From: an uncultured Prevotellaceae bacterium
GTDB lineage: Bacteria > Bacteroidota > Bacteroidia > Bacteroidales > Bacteroidaceae
Direction of reading: 5' to 3'
Assembly (NCBI GenBank): GCA_902786665.1
Contig: CADADN010000001.1
Span: 62,001 to 126,000 of the forward strand
DNA: 64,000 bases
A program made the position numbers and the translations under genes. The notes under the pieces are model-generated. The model searched no databases. It was not told where the DNA came from and saw nothing but the letters and a program-made list of their open reading frames with translations. Shown here piece by piece: positions 43,584-52,862 of the stretch; positions within the stretch are counted from its first letter, which is position 1, and each line of letters begins with the position of its first letter.

Positions 43584-43616
43584 AAAATCCCCGCATCCAA
43601 CTGATGCGGGGATTTT
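43584..43616. terminator. Bidirectional terminator between rubrerythrin and pgk
   Basis: AAAATCCCCGCATC (43584-43597) pairs perfectly with GATGCGGGGATTTT (43603-43616), loop 5 bases, with A/T runs on both ends. It serves both convergent genes. Confidence 0.88.
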
Positions 43617-43660
43617 CATGTTTGTTGTTTGATGATTTCTCAAACAGCAGGGATTTTTGA

Positions 43661-44908
43661 TTAAGCCTCGATGGCAGCCACACCGGGAAGCACCTTGCCC
43701 TCGATAGCCTCGAGCAGAGCACCACCACCTGTGGAGATGTAGGATACCTGGTCGGCCATGCCAAACTTGTTGATGCATGCCACAGAATCACCACCGCCAA
43801 TCAGCGAGAAGGCGCCATTGGCTGTAGCCTCGGCAATGGCGTCGGCAATAGCCTTGGAACCACCAATGAAGTTGTCGAACTCAAACACACCGGCAGGACC
43901 GTTCCAAAGAATGGTCTTGGCATCCTTGATGGCAGCGGCGAAGGCTTTCCTGGTCTCTGGACCAGCATCCAGTCCTTCCCAGCCCTCAGGGATATCGTTG
44001 GCTGCACATACCTGAGTGTTGGCATCGTTGGCAAAGGCGTCAGCAGCGATACAGTCGGTACCGAGCACGAGGTTCACGCCATTCTCCTTGGCTTTCTTGA
44101 TCACGTCGAGAGCCACGTCGAGTTTGTCGTCCTCACAAATGGAGTTGCCAATCTTTCCGCCACAAGCCTTGGCGAAGGTATAGGTCATACCACCACAGAG
44201 AATCAGGTTGTCAACCTTTCCGAGCAGGTTCTCAATGATACCAATCTTGGTGGAAACCTTCGAGCCACCCATGATAGCGGTGAAGGGGCGCTTGATGTTG
44301 CCGAGAACGTTGTCAACGGCAGTCACTTCCTTCTCCATCAGGTAACCCAGCATCTTGTGGTCTTTGTCGAAGAACTCGTCGATGACGGCGGTTGAGGCGT
44401 GCTTGCGGTGAGCGGTACCGAAAGCGTCCATCACATAGCAGTCGGCATAGCTGGCCAGAGTCTTTGCGAATTCCTTCTGGCTGGCTTTCATAGCCTTCTT
44501 GGCATCGTCGTAAGCGGGGTCATCCTTCTCGATACCTACGGGCTTGCCTTCCTCTTCAGGATAGAAACGGAGGTTCTCGAGCAACAGCACTTCACCGGGT
44601 TTCAATGCGTCGGCGGCATCCTTGGCTTTAGCGCAGTCGGGAGCGAACTTCACCTCTGTGCCGAGAGCAGCTGCCACAGCGTCGACAATTTGTCCGAGAG
44701 AGAACTTCGGGTTTACCTTTCCTTTGGGCTTACCCATATGCGACATGATGATAAGGGCACCACCATCAGCAAGAATCTTCTTGAGTGTGGGAAGAGCACC
44801 ACGGATACGGGTGTCGTCAGTGATTTTGCCATTCTCATCCAATGGCACATTGAAGTCTACACGAACGATTGCCTTTTTGCCGGCAAAGTTGAATTGGTCA
44901 ATTTTCAT
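43661..44908 (-). CDS. pgk: Phosphoglycerate kinase
   Basis: Glycolytic ATP-forming step between 1,3-bisphosphoglycerate and 3-phosphoglycerate. The 415-residue protein has the substrate block [16 protein letters not shown] with the invariant Rx[42 protein letters not shown] and the C-terminal nucleotide site [13 protein letters not shown] and [10 protein letters not shown]. Complete and typical. Own -7 box and terminator: a single-gene unit. Confidence 0.97.
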   Translation of the reverse strand: MKIDQFNFAGKKAIVRVDFNVPLDENGKITDDTRIRGALPTLKKILADGGALIIMSHMGKPKGKVNPKFSLGQIVDAVAAALGTEVKFAPDCAKAKDAADALKPGEVLLLENLRFYPEEEGKPVGIEKDDPAYDDAKKAMKASQKEFAKTLASYADCYVMDAFGTAHRKHASTAVIDEFFDKDHKMLGYLMEKEVTAVDNVLGNIKRPFTAIMGGSKVSTKIGIIENLLGKVDNLILCGGMTYTFAKACGGKIGNSICEDDKLDVALDVIKKAKENGVNLVLGTDCIAADAFANDANTQVCAANDIPEGWEGLDAGPETRKAFAAAIKDAKTILWNGPAGVFEFDNFIGGSKAIADAIAEATANGAFSLIGGGDSVACINKFGMADQVSYISTGGGALLEAIEGKVLPGVAAIEA

Positions 44909-44954
44909 AATCTAGATGTTGTTGATATAATTGTTAGAGAATATTTTCAGAATG

Positions 44955-44962
44955 CAAATTTA
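44955..44962 (-). promoter_or_regulatory. -7 box of pgk
   Basis: The minus strand reads TAAATTTG, 47 bases before the pgk ATG. No -33 TTTG seen. Confidence 0.55.
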
Positions 44963-45039
44963 ATAAATTTGTGACAATCCGCTAGGCTTGAATGGTATTT
45001 TTTACGTTTTTTTACCATGATGCAATCAGTATGTCAACT

Positions 45040-45675
45040 CTACTTGGCAAATTGACGGAGTTGATACTTGATTTTGACGTTCGCACGCTTCGACATCTCG
45101 CCAGGATTGGTGCCCGGCAGGCCCTCTGGAACGTCCTTTCCGCGACGTGAGTAAAAATCCGTCCAATAGGGGGTAATCCGTCCTTGGGCATCGTGAAACG
45201 ACATCGTGACAGGCGGGAGAAGACGCTGGCCTGTTTTGTTGACAAAACATTCTGAGACAAGCTCACTGCAATACACCGCTTCGGTGCCGGGCATGAACAC
45301 GAAATCGTAGGGCCGGCCCAACAATGAGCGAAGACGGGAGATCGTCTGTGACTTGTCAATCCCTTTCCTGATCCGTCCCACCAATATATGCTTGTTGCTC
45401 CTCACGAATTGCTCATAATCAATCTCCCTCACGCCTTCATATACGGCTTCGATGACTTTCATCTTGCTGTTTTCCTTTACCAGCACACCCACATGGTCGA
45501 TCTCATAATTGTCAGCTCCGGAGGTGACTTCGGTAATGGCATTCGGCTGTTGGGCAATCACGAAAAGCAAGTCAAGATGACACAACTTGCCGGGATTGTC
45601 GATGATTTTTTGCGCCATGCCAGCCATGCTCATGAAGAGAATGGCAACGAGAAGTGTCGCACGTCGTGTCGTCAT
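45040..45675 (-). CDS. Exported YiiX-like permuted NlpC/P60 (papain-like) hydrolase
   Basis: A 211-residue protein with a signal peptide ending near MAGMAQ (residues 17-22). The circularly permuted papain fold is indicated by DHVGVLV (the early catalytic histidine) and the later nucleophile YCSELVSECF. This order (His before Cys) marks the YiiX/YaeF group rather than standard NlpC/P60 enzymes. Such proteins may cut peptidoglycan peptides or lipid amides; the substrate here is unknown. It overlaps the upstream beta-helix gene by four bases (ATGA), so both are translated together and probably meet in the periplasm. Confidence 0.8.
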   Translation of the reverse strand: MTTRRATLLVAILFMSMAGMAQKIIDNPGKLCHLDLLFVIAQQPNAITEVTSGADNYEIDHVGVLVKENSKMKVIEAVYEGVREIDYEQFVRSNKHILVGRIRKGIDKSQTISRLRSLLGRPYDFVFMPGTEAVYCSELVSECFVNKTGQRLLPPVTMSFHDAQGRITPYWTDFYSRRGKDVPEGLPGTNPGEMSKRANVKIKYQLRQFAK

Positions 45676-47033
45676 CTCATCACCTTTTTCCCATTCACGA
45701 TATAAATACCTTTCTTCGTTCCTGGATGGGTTACACGAATACCCTGCAGGTTATAAACCGTTGTTTGGAATTCGTAGTCTGACCTTATTGGGGATACACC
45801 CTGTGGGTCGCCGGCAGGCATGAAGATGACCTCGCCGAGTGATGGGTCGTCGGTCTTGTGAAAGATTACGGTCTCTATGTTTTCAGCATCCTGTGTGCTT
45901 ACATTCCATATATTGCCCTGGGCATAGACGGTGTTTGCCGAATTGTTGTAAATGTCGTAGAGCACACCGTTGTTGCCATTATCGCGAAACACATTGCCAC
46001 CAGGGTTGTAGTCGGATGCGTCGGCATCGACTTCGGTCTTTCCCAGATTCACGTCACCACATCCGATGACAGTAATACCCCAAAGGCTTTTTTCGATGAT
46101 ATTGCCAGAGATGACCGCCTTCTGCTTGTAGTAAGGGTCATAGAGGCTGATGCCACTCCCGCCATTATTGGGATTGACCTCGAACTTGTTGTTGGATATT
46201 ACATTGTTCTTGATGACCACGTCCATGATGCCCATCGTGGTGATACCATAGCGGTTGTTGGTGATCTCACAACCCTCGATGCAGACGTTCATGCCTTCTG
46301 AGCCAAACCAATTGGCTATGCCGATGCCGCCAACCATGGTAAGGGTGGAGTCGCCCTCTACCACACAATTCCTGATGGTGATGTCTTCAGAGGCTGTCAG
46401 GTTGAGTTGGGGAACGTTGCCGTTGGCTTGGGAGTTCATCTTGAATGTGCAGTTCTCCACAAGCAACGGACAGAAGAAATTGGCAGCACCACCTATGGCG
46501 GCTTTCTGACAATTCTCAAACTCGCAGTTTTCTACCTTGAACGAAGCGCCATTGCCTCCAAGGAAGAGTGCTCCCGATGCGGTGCCATTATGATTCAGGA
46601 ATTTGCAGTCGCTCACGTTCATGCCGGCAGTGGTGCCTCCTCGCAGACCGACATATTCGAAGGTCAGGTTGCTCACTTCGGTCACCTCCTCGCTTTGTAT
46701 GTTCAGCCCGTAGCATGAGGTCGACTCTCCAAGACGGCCCAGCAGGGTAGGGGTGGCCGCTCTCAAATCGGCCTTGCCTTTGATGACCAGTTCGGCTGCG
46801 TCGGCAAAAAGAACGGTAGCGCCATTGTCTATTACGAACTCATCGCCCAGGGCAATAGTCACCGTACCATTGACGACATACGTACCGTCGGTGATTGACA
46901 CGCCACTTTCGGCTATTCCTGCCAAAGTCTCGAACGAATAGGCCTTGCCATCGCCTGGTGTGGAATAATCATTTGCTTGTAGGTTGCAAACAAGAGATAG
47001 CATGGCAAGTGCCAGAAGAAATGTCTTTTTCAT
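45672..47033 (-). CDS. Secreted right-handed beta-helix protein with type IX-like tail
   Basis: ATG 47033 (MKKTFLLALAMLSLVCNLQA) gives 453 residues and a clear signal peptide; the frame extends 20 codons further up to 47093, past the expected transcription start. The body is a run of parallel beta-helix coils: VSNLTFEYVGLRGG, MNVSDCKFLNHNG, FKVENCEFENCQ, ITIRNCVVEGDS, VCIEGCEITNNRYG, VVIKNNVISNNKF. The C-terminus (VYNLQGIRV, KKGIYIVNGKKVMR) resembles a por/type IX sorting tail. Beta-helix proteins of this kind bind or cut polysaccharides; no lyase catalytic set is evident. Confidence 0.8.
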   Translation of the reverse strand: MKKTFLLALAMLSLVCNLQANDYSTPGDGKAYSFETLAGIAESGVSITDGTYVVNGTVTIALGDEFVIDNGATVLFADAAELVIKGKADLRAATPTLLGRLGESTSCYGLNIQSEEVTEVSNLTFEYVGLRGGTTAGMNVSDCKFLNHNGTASGALFLGGNGASFKVENCEFENCQKAAIGGAANFFCPLLVENCTFKMNSQANGNVPQLNLTASEDITIRNCVVEGDSTLTMVGGIGIANWFGSEGMNVCIEGCEITNNRYGITTMGIMDVVIKNNVISNNKFEVNPNNGGSGISLYDPYYKQKAVISGNIIEKSLWGITVIGCGDVNLGKTEVDADASDYNPGGNVFRDNGNNGVLYDIYNNSANTVYAQGNIWNVSTQDAENIETVIFHKTDDPSLGEVIFMPAGDPQGVSPIRSDYEFQTTVYNLQGIRVTHPGTKKGIYIVNGKKVMR

Positions 47034-47101
47034 TATGATGCTTTTAAATCTAGAATAGCAGACATGTTGTCTGTATTGGGAATACTTTATCAAAGCGGAT
47101 G

Positions 47102-47109
47102 CAAAAGTA
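47102..47109 (-). promoter_or_regulatory. -7 box of the beta-helix/YiiX unit
   Basis: The minus strand reads TACTTTTG, 69 bases before ATG 47033. Confidence 0.55.
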
Positions 47110-47225
47110 GTGATTTATTCTTAAATAAAGGAGAAAGAAGTAGTTTTTTCAGTCTTCTATGCCATGCATTGTTATCCATTTATAAATAAATGATGGTATT
47201 GTTTCCCAATTTTGTGAATAATGAC

Positions 47226-47233
47226 TATCTTTG
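47226..47233 (+). promoter_or_regulatory. -7 box of the RidA gene
   Basis: TATCTTTG, 27 bases before ATG 47261. It overlaps the in-frame TTG at 47231, which is therefore not the start. Confidence 0.6.
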
Positions 47234-47260
47234 CCTCAAGTATCACCAAACATCAGACCT

Positions 47261-47638
47261 ATGATGAAAGCACTTAATACAGAAAAGGCTCCGGCAGCCA
47301 TCGGTCCCTATAGTCAGGCCATTGAAGTGAATGGTATGGTATTTACCTCCGGACAACTCCCCATCGACCCTTCCACGGGAGCCTTCCCAGAGGGAGGAAT
47401 CAAGGAGCAGACGAGGCAATCGCTGCTCAATGTCAAGGCCATTCTCAACTCCGAGGGGCTTGACATGTGCAATGTGGTGAAGACAACCGTGTTCCTGGCC
47501 GACATGGGCGATTTCGCTGCCATGAACGAGGTGTATGCCTCATTCTTCTCCATGCCGTATCCTGGGCGGTCGGCCGTTGCCGTGAAGACCTTGCCAAAGA
47601 ATGCGTTGGTAGAGATAGAGTGTATTGCTGCCAGATAG
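47261..47638 (+). CDS. ridA: RidA/YjgF family enamine/imine deaminase
   Basis: Hydrolyses reactive enamines and imines formed by PLP enzymes. The product has 125 residues from ATG 47261 (a second ATG follows at once). It shows AIGPYSQAIEVNGMVFTSGQ, LLNVKAILNSEG, VVKTTVFLADM, YPGRSAVAVKTLPKNALVEIE with the family's conserved arginine and the C-terminal glutamate. Complete and typical. Single gene, convergent with radA. Confidence 0.95.
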   Translation: MMKALNTEKAPAAIGPYSQAIEVNGMVFTSGQLPIDPSTGAFPEGGIKEQTRQSLLNVKAILNSEGLDMCNVVKTTVFLADMGDFAAMNEVYASFFSMPYPGRSAVAVKTLPKNALVEIECIAAR

Positions 47639-47660
47639 AAAGGCCGACTGGCTTGGCATC

Positions 47661-49049
47661 CTATCCGAACAACTCGCGAAGGGCTTCTTCCACTTTTCTC
47701 ACAGGATGCAGGCGGATATTGTATCGTCGCGCGTCTATTCCCGACAGGTTGTGACTGGGCACCAGCATATCGGTGAATCCCAGCTTCTCAGCCTCGGCTA
47801 TTCTTTGCTCTATACGACTCACCGGGCGCACCTCGCCACTCAATCCCACCTCTCCAGCCATGCACCAGCCTGGTTCGATGGCGGTATCGACATTGCTCGA
47901 CAAAACGGCGGCTATCACGCTGAGGTCCATGGCCAGGTCGGTGACACGCAGTCCGCCGGCGATGTTGATGAACACATCTTTCTGGATGAGTTTGAACCCC
48001 ACGCGTTTCTCCAGCACGGCAAGGAGCATGTTCAGACGGCGTTGGTCGAAACCTGTGGCCGACCGTTGTGGGGTGCCATAGGCGGCAGTCGAGACCAAAG
48101 CCTGGGTCTCCACAAGGAAGGGCCTGATGCCCTCGACGGCTGCTGTGATGGCCACTCCCGATAGTCCTTCGTGATCTTGCGAGAGCAAGAGTTCGGAAGG
48201 ATTGCTCACAGGCCGGAGTCCATTCTGCCGCATCTCATAGATTCCCAGTTCGCTGGTGCTGCCAAACCTATTCTTGATGCTTCGCAGAATGCGGTACATA
48301 TAATGCTGGTCGCCCTCAAACTGAATCACGGTATCGACAATATGCTCCAGAATCTTTGGTCCTGCGATAGAACCCTCTTTGTTGATATGGCCTATCATCA
48401 AGACTGGGATACCGCTCGACTTGGAGAATCGCAACAAGGCCGAGGCACACTCCCTAATCTGGGACACACTGCCGGGCGAACTGTCCACCTCTTCGGTATA
48501 GATGGTCTGGATAGAGTCGACAACCACCAGTTCGGGCTGGAAATTCTTGATTTGCGCGAAGATGTTCTCCAGCGAAGTCTCGCAGAGGATATGCACGTTG
48601 TCGCTATCACCTTTGCCGATACGCTCGGCACGCATCTTCAGTTGGTGGGCACTCTCCTCACCGCTGACATAAAGAATCTGGCGTTCGGGCATATTGAGTA
48701 TCGTCTGGAGTGTGAGCGTGCTCTTTCCTATACCGGGTTCACCTCCTAAAAGCACTATCGATCCGGGCACCAGTCCACCTCCAAGAACCCTATTGAGCTC
48801 ATTGTCGTACATATCCATCCTCGGGGCTTCCTGCGATGCAATGGAGCGCAGGGGCTGGGGGTGGTTCTTCCCCGACAGAGAGGAACGGATGACGCTGGCA
48901 GCCGAGCGGGCTGCCTGACTGCCGGTGTCGCTGCTCACCCTGATTTCCTTAAAAGTGTTCCACTGTCCGCAAGATGGACATTTCCCTATCCATTTCGACG
49001 ACTCTTGTCCGCAGTTCGAGCAGACATATGCTATCTTGTCTTTTGCCAT
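47661..49049 (-). CDS. radA: DNA repair protein RadA
   Basis: RecA-like ATPase that drives branch migration in recombination. The 462-residue protein has an N-terminal zinc finger (C10, C13, C24, C27 in CSNCGQ and CPSCGQW), Walker A GGEPGIGKST, Walker B LVVVDSIQTI, the RadA signature KNRFGSTSELGIYEM and a C-terminal Lon-like domain (FINIAGGLRVTDLAMDL, GEVGLSGEVRPV). Complete. Own -7 box, so it is probably separate from the GNAT gene upstream. Confidence 0.97.
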   Translation of the reverse strand: MAKDKIAYVCSNCGQESSKWIGKCPSCGQWNTFKEIRVSSDTGSQAARSAASVIRSSLSGKNHPQPLRSIASQEAPRMDMYDNELNRVLGGGLVPGSIVLLGGEPGIGKSTLTLQTILNMPERQILYVSGEESAHQLKMRAERIGKGDSDNVHILCETSLENIFAQIKNFQPELVVVDSIQTIYTEEVDSSPGSVSQIRECASALLRFSKSSGIPVLMIGHINKEGSIAGPKILEHIVDTVIQFEGDQHYMYRILRSIKNRFGSTSELGIYEMRQNGLRPVSNPSELLLSQDHEGLSGVAITAAVEGIRPFLVETQALVSTAAYGTPQRSATGFDQRRLNMLLAVLEKRVGFKLIQKDVFINIAGGLRVTDLAMDLSVIAAVLSSNVDTAIEPGWCMAGEVGLSGEVRPVSRIEQRIAEAEKLGFTDMLVPSHNLSGIDARRYNIRLHPVRKVEEALRELFG

Positions 49050-49106
49050 ATCACATTATTGAAGTATCGTCTGAACTTCTGTAACCTCTGTGCTTCTTTC
49101 AACTTG

Positions 49107-49114
49107 CAAAAGTA
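49107..49114 (-). promoter_or_regulatory. -7 box of radA
   Basis: The minus strand reads TACTTTTG, 58 bases before the radA ATG and just past the stop of the GNAT gene. Confidence 0.55.
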
Positions 49115-49126
49115 GAGTTACATTAT

Positions 49127-50071
49127 TTATATAGTGGTCTCCCACTCATACCAGTCATAACAGATGGCGCGTCCGCCAAAACCTTCTTTCTGCGAGATGA
49201 GCGAGGTGTTGAGGTCATGACCGTCACCATCGCTGGATTTGCCGAAGTCGAAATACTTGGCATCCCATCGCTCCTCGGTGAGTATATGCCTGAAGAGGGC
49301 ATCCACAGCATGCAGGCGCTTGCCTTCCTCACTGGCAGAGATATATTGTGCGTGCACCACCTCACCACAAAGATAAAGCACCGTTCCACCCACCGTGCGC
49401 CCCTCTTTTAGGGCGGTATACAAACGGATGTTCTGCGGGAACCGTTGATGCAACAGTTTGATCTCCTCTATCGTATGCACTGGCCGCGCTCCATATTTCT
49501 GCCAAAGGTTGCCTGTAAGAATCTGCCAGAAAGCATCGAAATCATCACTGCGCTCAACGATGACGCCCTCTGCAAAAGCCTTGTTGGCGCCATATCGATG
49601 GTCGCGGCGCCAACGGATGGGTGAGGCAAGGGGAATGGTGGTGGAGACATGCCTGACGTTGATGCGGGCATTGCATACGTTCAGCATTGCATACAGGTCT
49701 TCCTCCGAGGGCTGGCGATGATAAATCCATGGAATAGCCTTGTATACCACTTTGCCGATGCCAAGGCGGCTGAGATAGTCGTTCAGCGCTGTAAACAATG
49801 TGCGAACGCCTTCGACCGTGGCCCGATCGTCTACAATCAGTCCGCCATAGGTGAGTCCTTGATGGCTATAGAGCGTATCACCGACTTGGTTGGCCGACAG
49901 CATGGCGTAAATGCCATGGTCGTCGGAAAAAATCAGTGAATGGTCGGCGAATCGGTCGGAATGATAGTCCATGTAGGTCCGCAGGTGCAGAAACGTGCCA
50001 TTCTTGGAACGACCAACAAATTCGTTCCATGTCTTTTCATCTTGTTGGGTGTATCGCCTTATTTCGAACAT
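49127..50071 (-). CDS. GNAT/FemAB-like acyltransferase in a deoxysugar cluster
   Basis: A 314-residue protein with the fold of FemAB/CelD-like GNAT enzymes: SKNGTFLHLRTYMDYH and GLTYGGLIVDD near the start, then YTALKEGRTVGGTVLYLCGEVVHAQYISASEEG in the acyl-CoA site and KYFDFGKSSDG. It lies directly after fdtA with a 13-base overlap, so it may acylate the amino or hydroxy sugar made from the FdtA product, or aminoacylate a glycan. No hexapeptide-type FdtC is present. The family is clear at superfamily level, the acceptor is inferred from position. Confidence 0.7.
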   Translation of the reverse strand: MFEIRRYTQQDEKTWNEFVGRSKNGTFLHLRTYMDYHSDRFADHSLIFSDDHGIYAMLSANQVGDTLYSHQGLTYGGLIVDDRATVEGVRTLFTALNDYLSRLGIGKVVYKAIPWIYHRQPSEEDLYAMLNVCNARINVRHVSTTIPLASPIRWRRDHRYGANKAFAEGVIVERSDDFDAFWQILTGNLWQKYGARPVHTIEEIKLLHQRFPQNIRLYTALKEGRTVGGTVLYLCGEVVHAQYISASEEGKRLHAVDALFRHILTEERWDAKYFDFGKSSDGDGHDLNTSLISQKEGFGGRAICYDWYEWETTI

Positions 50072-50472
50072 TGGGTATAGGAAAGGAATTCGTCGTAATC
50101 CCTGATGTAATCGTCTTCGTCGAATTCATGAGATGCCAGCACCAAGCATACGGAGCCAGAGGAGAAATCGTCGAGCGTACGCCATACGCCAACTCCCACA
50201 TAGAGTCCCTGGTAAGGGTGGTTCAGGTGGAAGGTCTTGCGTTCTTTCCCATTGTCGAGCGTGACGTCAAATGAACCGCTCACGGCGATAATGATTTCCT
50301 CGCACGCTTTGTGGGCATGCCCACCACGGCCTTCCCCGGCAGGGATGTCGTATGTCCAGTAGACCCTGTTGATGGCAAAGGGCACCCCACTGGCTTGCTC
50401 GGCTACAGTGAGGTTGCCCCGTGGGTCTACAATCTTGGGCAGTGAAAGAATTGCGGCCTTATTTTTCCACAT
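50059..50472 (-). CDS. fdtA: FdtA-like dTDP-4-oxo-6-deoxyglucose 3,4-ketoisomerase
   Basis: Moves the keto group of dTDP-4-oxo-6-deoxyglucose from C4 to C3, on the way to dTDP-3-amino-3,6-dideoxyhexoses. The 137-residue cupin has [33 protein letters not shown] with the conserved histidines, ISGSFDV-like [15 protein letters not shown], and [18 protein letters not shown] near the end. rfbB, which makes its substrate, is two genes upstream. The aminotransferase FdtB is not in the window. It overlaps purT by 14 bases and the GNAT gene by 13. Confidence 0.88.
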   Translation of the reverse strand: MWKNKAAILSLPKIVDPRGNLTVAEQASGVPFAINRVYWTYDIPAGEGRGGHAHKACEEIIIAVSGSFDVTLDNGKERKTFHLNHPYQGLYVGVGVWRTLDDFSSGSVCLVLASHEFDEDDYIRDYDEFLSYTQCSK

Positions 50473-51640
50473 AGGGATCTACACCTAAAATTGTTGTGGC
50501 GAGGCGCTTGGCCTTGTTGCGGAGCGCATCGACATCTGCATCCAAGTCGCCATAGCACAGCACCACGCCCATACGTCGGCCGAAATGGGCTTTGGGCTTG
50601 CCAAAGATGCGCACACGGGTATAGTCTTCAGTCAGTGCCTCGTCGAGATGGTAGTCGAGTGGACCGTCTTTCTCTTCGGGTGAGAGCACCACCGCACTGC
50701 AGCCTGCATGCTCGAGATGGATGCCGGCGATTGGCAGGCCGAGGACGGCGCGCAGATGCAGTTCAAACTCACTCAGGTTGGTGGTATGGCCCAAGGTCAC
50801 CATGCCCGTGTCGTGCGGACGCGGACTGAGTTCGGAGAAGATGACCTCGCCCGATTTCGTCAGGAAGAACTCCACTCCCCAGATGCTTGCACCACCAAGG
50901 GCCTTTGTCACTTCGTCGGCCATATGCTGGGCTTGGCGAAGAGCGCTTTCGCTGATACGATAAGGTTGCCAACTCTCTCGGTAGTCACCGCCTTTCTGAA
51001 CGTGACCAATCGGCGGACAGAACAACGTGGGACCATTCTTTTGCGTGACCGTGAGCAGTGTGAACTCGGAGTCGAAATCGATGAACTCCTCGATAATCAC
51101 TTCCTTCACATCACCACGGCTGCCATCCATGGCTTCCTGAAAAGCGGCTTCCAACTCGTCGCTGTTATGCACATAACTCTGACCGTGTCCGCTCGACGAC
51201 ATCAGGGGCTTCACCACACAAGGGAACCCAATCTCGCTGGCTGCCTTGCGAAACTCGTCAAGGGTCTTGGCATAGAAATATTTTGCGGTCCGCAGACCGA
51301 GTTCGCGTGAAGCAAGGTCGCGGATGGCACGACGGTTCATCGTGTAGTTCACCGCCTTGGCACTGGGAACCACCTGGATGCCCTCTTCCTCGAAAGCGAA
51401 GAGGCGCTCTGTGCGTATAGCCTCGATTTCAGGAACGATGATGTCGGGGCAGTGCTTCCTCACGATGGCCTCGAGGGCATCACCATCGAGCATGTCAAAT
51501 ACTTCCCGCTCGTCGGCCACCTGCATGGCCGGTGCATTGTCATAATGGTCGCAGGCCACGACATGTACGCCTGCTCGTTTGGCGGCAATGACGAACTCTT
51601 TTCCCAACTCGCCAGAACCCAACAATAAGATTTTTTTCAT
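50459..51640 (-). CDS. purT: Formate-dependent phosphoribosylglycinamide formyltransferase
   Basis: Makes formyl-GAR from GAR, formate and ATP, a folate-free route in purine synthesis. The 393-residue ATP-grasp enzyme begins [19 protein letters not shown], with [56 protein letters not shown] and [16 protein letters not shown]. Complete and typical. It is oddly placed between the dTDP-sugar genes rfbB and fdtA, with its stop inside the start of fdtA. It could use formate made by PurU, encoded at 28966-29829. Confidence 0.96.
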   Translation of the reverse strand: MKKILLLGSGELGKEFVIAAKRAGVHVVACDHYDNAPAMQVADEREVFDMLDGDALEAIVRKHCPDIIVPEIEAIRTERLFAFEEEGIQVVPSAKAVNYTMNRRAIRDLASRELGLRTAKYFYAKTLDEFRKAASEIGFPCVVKPLMSSSGHGQSYVHNSDELEAAFQEAMDGSRGDVKEVIIEEFIDFDSEFTLLTVTQKNGPTLFCPPIGHVQKGGDYRESWQPYRISESALRQAQHMADEVTKALGGASIWGVEFFLTKSGEVIFSELSPRPHDTGMVTLGHTTNLSEFELHLRAVLGLPIAGIHLEHAGCSAVVLSPEEKDGPLDYHLDEALTEDYTRVRIFGKPKAHFGRRMGVVLCYGDLDADVDALRNKAKRLATTILGVDPYVEK

Positions 51641-51670
51641 CTTCTTTGAATTGTTATATGACGATGGCTC

Positions 51671-52819
51671 TTATCGGTTGCCATACATCTCCTCGTAATA
51701 TTTCTGATAATCTCCACTGGTCACCTCGCTAACCCAGTCCTGGTGCTCCAGGTTCCACTTGATGGTCTTCACGATACCCTCGGCGAAGCAAGTCTCGGGA
51801 TACCAGCCCAGTTCGTCCTTGATCTTCGTGGGGTCAATGGCATAGCGCATGTCATGGCCCAGACGGTCGGTGACAAAGGTGATGAGCGAGTCGTTGATCC
51901 AGTCGATACTGATTTCGCCAGCCGCATCGCGCTCCTGCTTCTTGAGCACCTTGCGCAGTTCTTTGTTCTCCGCCATCATGTCGTGGATAGTCTTGATGGT
52001 CAGGCGCACGATGTCGATATTCTTCATCTCGTTGTGCCCACCTACGTTGTAGACTTCGCCCTCACGACCCTCGCGCACCACCAGGTCGATGGCCTTGCAG
52101 TGGTCTTCCACATAGAGCCAGTCGCGCACGTTCTCGCCCTTGCCGTAAACAGGCAGTTGCTTGCCGGAAAGGATGTTGTTGATGATGAGCGGGATGAGTT
52201 TCTCGGGGAAGTGATAGGGACCGTAATTGTTGGAGCAACGTGTGATGGTCACGGGCATGTGATAGGTGTCGTGATAGGCCATCACGATGAGGTCGGCAGA
52301 GGTCTTCGACGCACTGTACGGACTGTGAGGGCACAGCGGCGTGGTCTCGGTGAAGAAACCGTCCTCGCCCAGCGAGCCATACACCTCGTCGGTAGACACT
52401 TGGTGGTAGCGCTTGCCAGCCTTCCATACAGGATAGCCGTCGGCACCCTTTCCTGTCACCCAAGCCTTGCGTGCGGCGTCGAGCAGGTTCTGTGTGCCCA
52501 GGATATTAACCGAAAGAAATAGCTGCGGATCTTCTATCGAGCGGTCGACATGGCTTTCTGCGGCGAAGTTCACCACAAAGTCGATGTCGTTTTCGGCAAA
52601 CAACCGCTCGGCGAGTTGCCGGTCACGGATGTCACCTTTCACGAAGACGCAACGCTGGTCGTCGATGTCGTCCTTGATTGTGCCGAGATTGCCGGCATAG
52701 GTCAGTGCGTCGAGCACAATCAGTCGGATCTCCTCGTCTTTGTATTTTTTATAAAGCAGGTACTTGACGAAGTTCGCACCGATGAAACCTGCTGCTCCGG
52801 TAATAAGATATGTTTTCAT
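51671..52819 (-). CDS. rfbB: dTDP-glucose 4,6-dehydratase
   Basis: Makes dTDP-4-oxo-6-deoxyglucose. The 382-residue short-chain dehydrogenase has the NAD site TGAAGFIGANFV (residues 7-18), FAAESHVDRSIEDP, the catalytic STDEVYG and YSASKTSADL (the Tyr/Lys pair) and NNYGPYHFPEKLIPL. An internal stretch near residues 285-305 (TIHDMMAENKELRKVLKKQERDAAG) is longer than in E. coli RfbB. rfbA, rfbC and rfbD are absent here. It heads the group rfbB-purT-fdtA-GNAT, 43 bases after the phosphoesterase gene. Confidence 0.95.
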   Translation of the reverse strand: MKTYLITGAAGFIGANFVKYLLYKKYKDEEIRLIVLDALTYAGNLGTIKDDIDDQRCVFVKGDIRDRQLAERLFAENDIDFVVNFAAESHVDRSIEDPQLFLSVNILGTQNLLDAARKAWVTGKGADGYPVWKAGKRYHQVSTDEVYGSLGEDGFFTETTPLCPHSPYSASKTSADLIVMAYHDTYHMPVTITRCSNNYGPYHFPEKLIPLIINNILSGKQLPVYGKGENVRDWLYVEDHCKAIDLVVREGREGEVYNVGGHNEMKNIDIVRLTIKTIHDMMAENKELRKVLKKQERDAAGEISIDWINDSLITFVTDRLGHDMRYAIDPTKIKDELGWYPETCFAEGIVKTIKWNLEHQDWVSEVTSGDYQKYYEEMYGNR

Positions 52820-52862
52820 ATATTGGATATTGTGTTTGATGTCTTGCAGTCGACAGGCATTG

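Noticed and set aside
44909..45039. Terminator after the YiiX-like gene
   Set aside because: T and A runs occur but no stem of useful length pairs on the minus strand.
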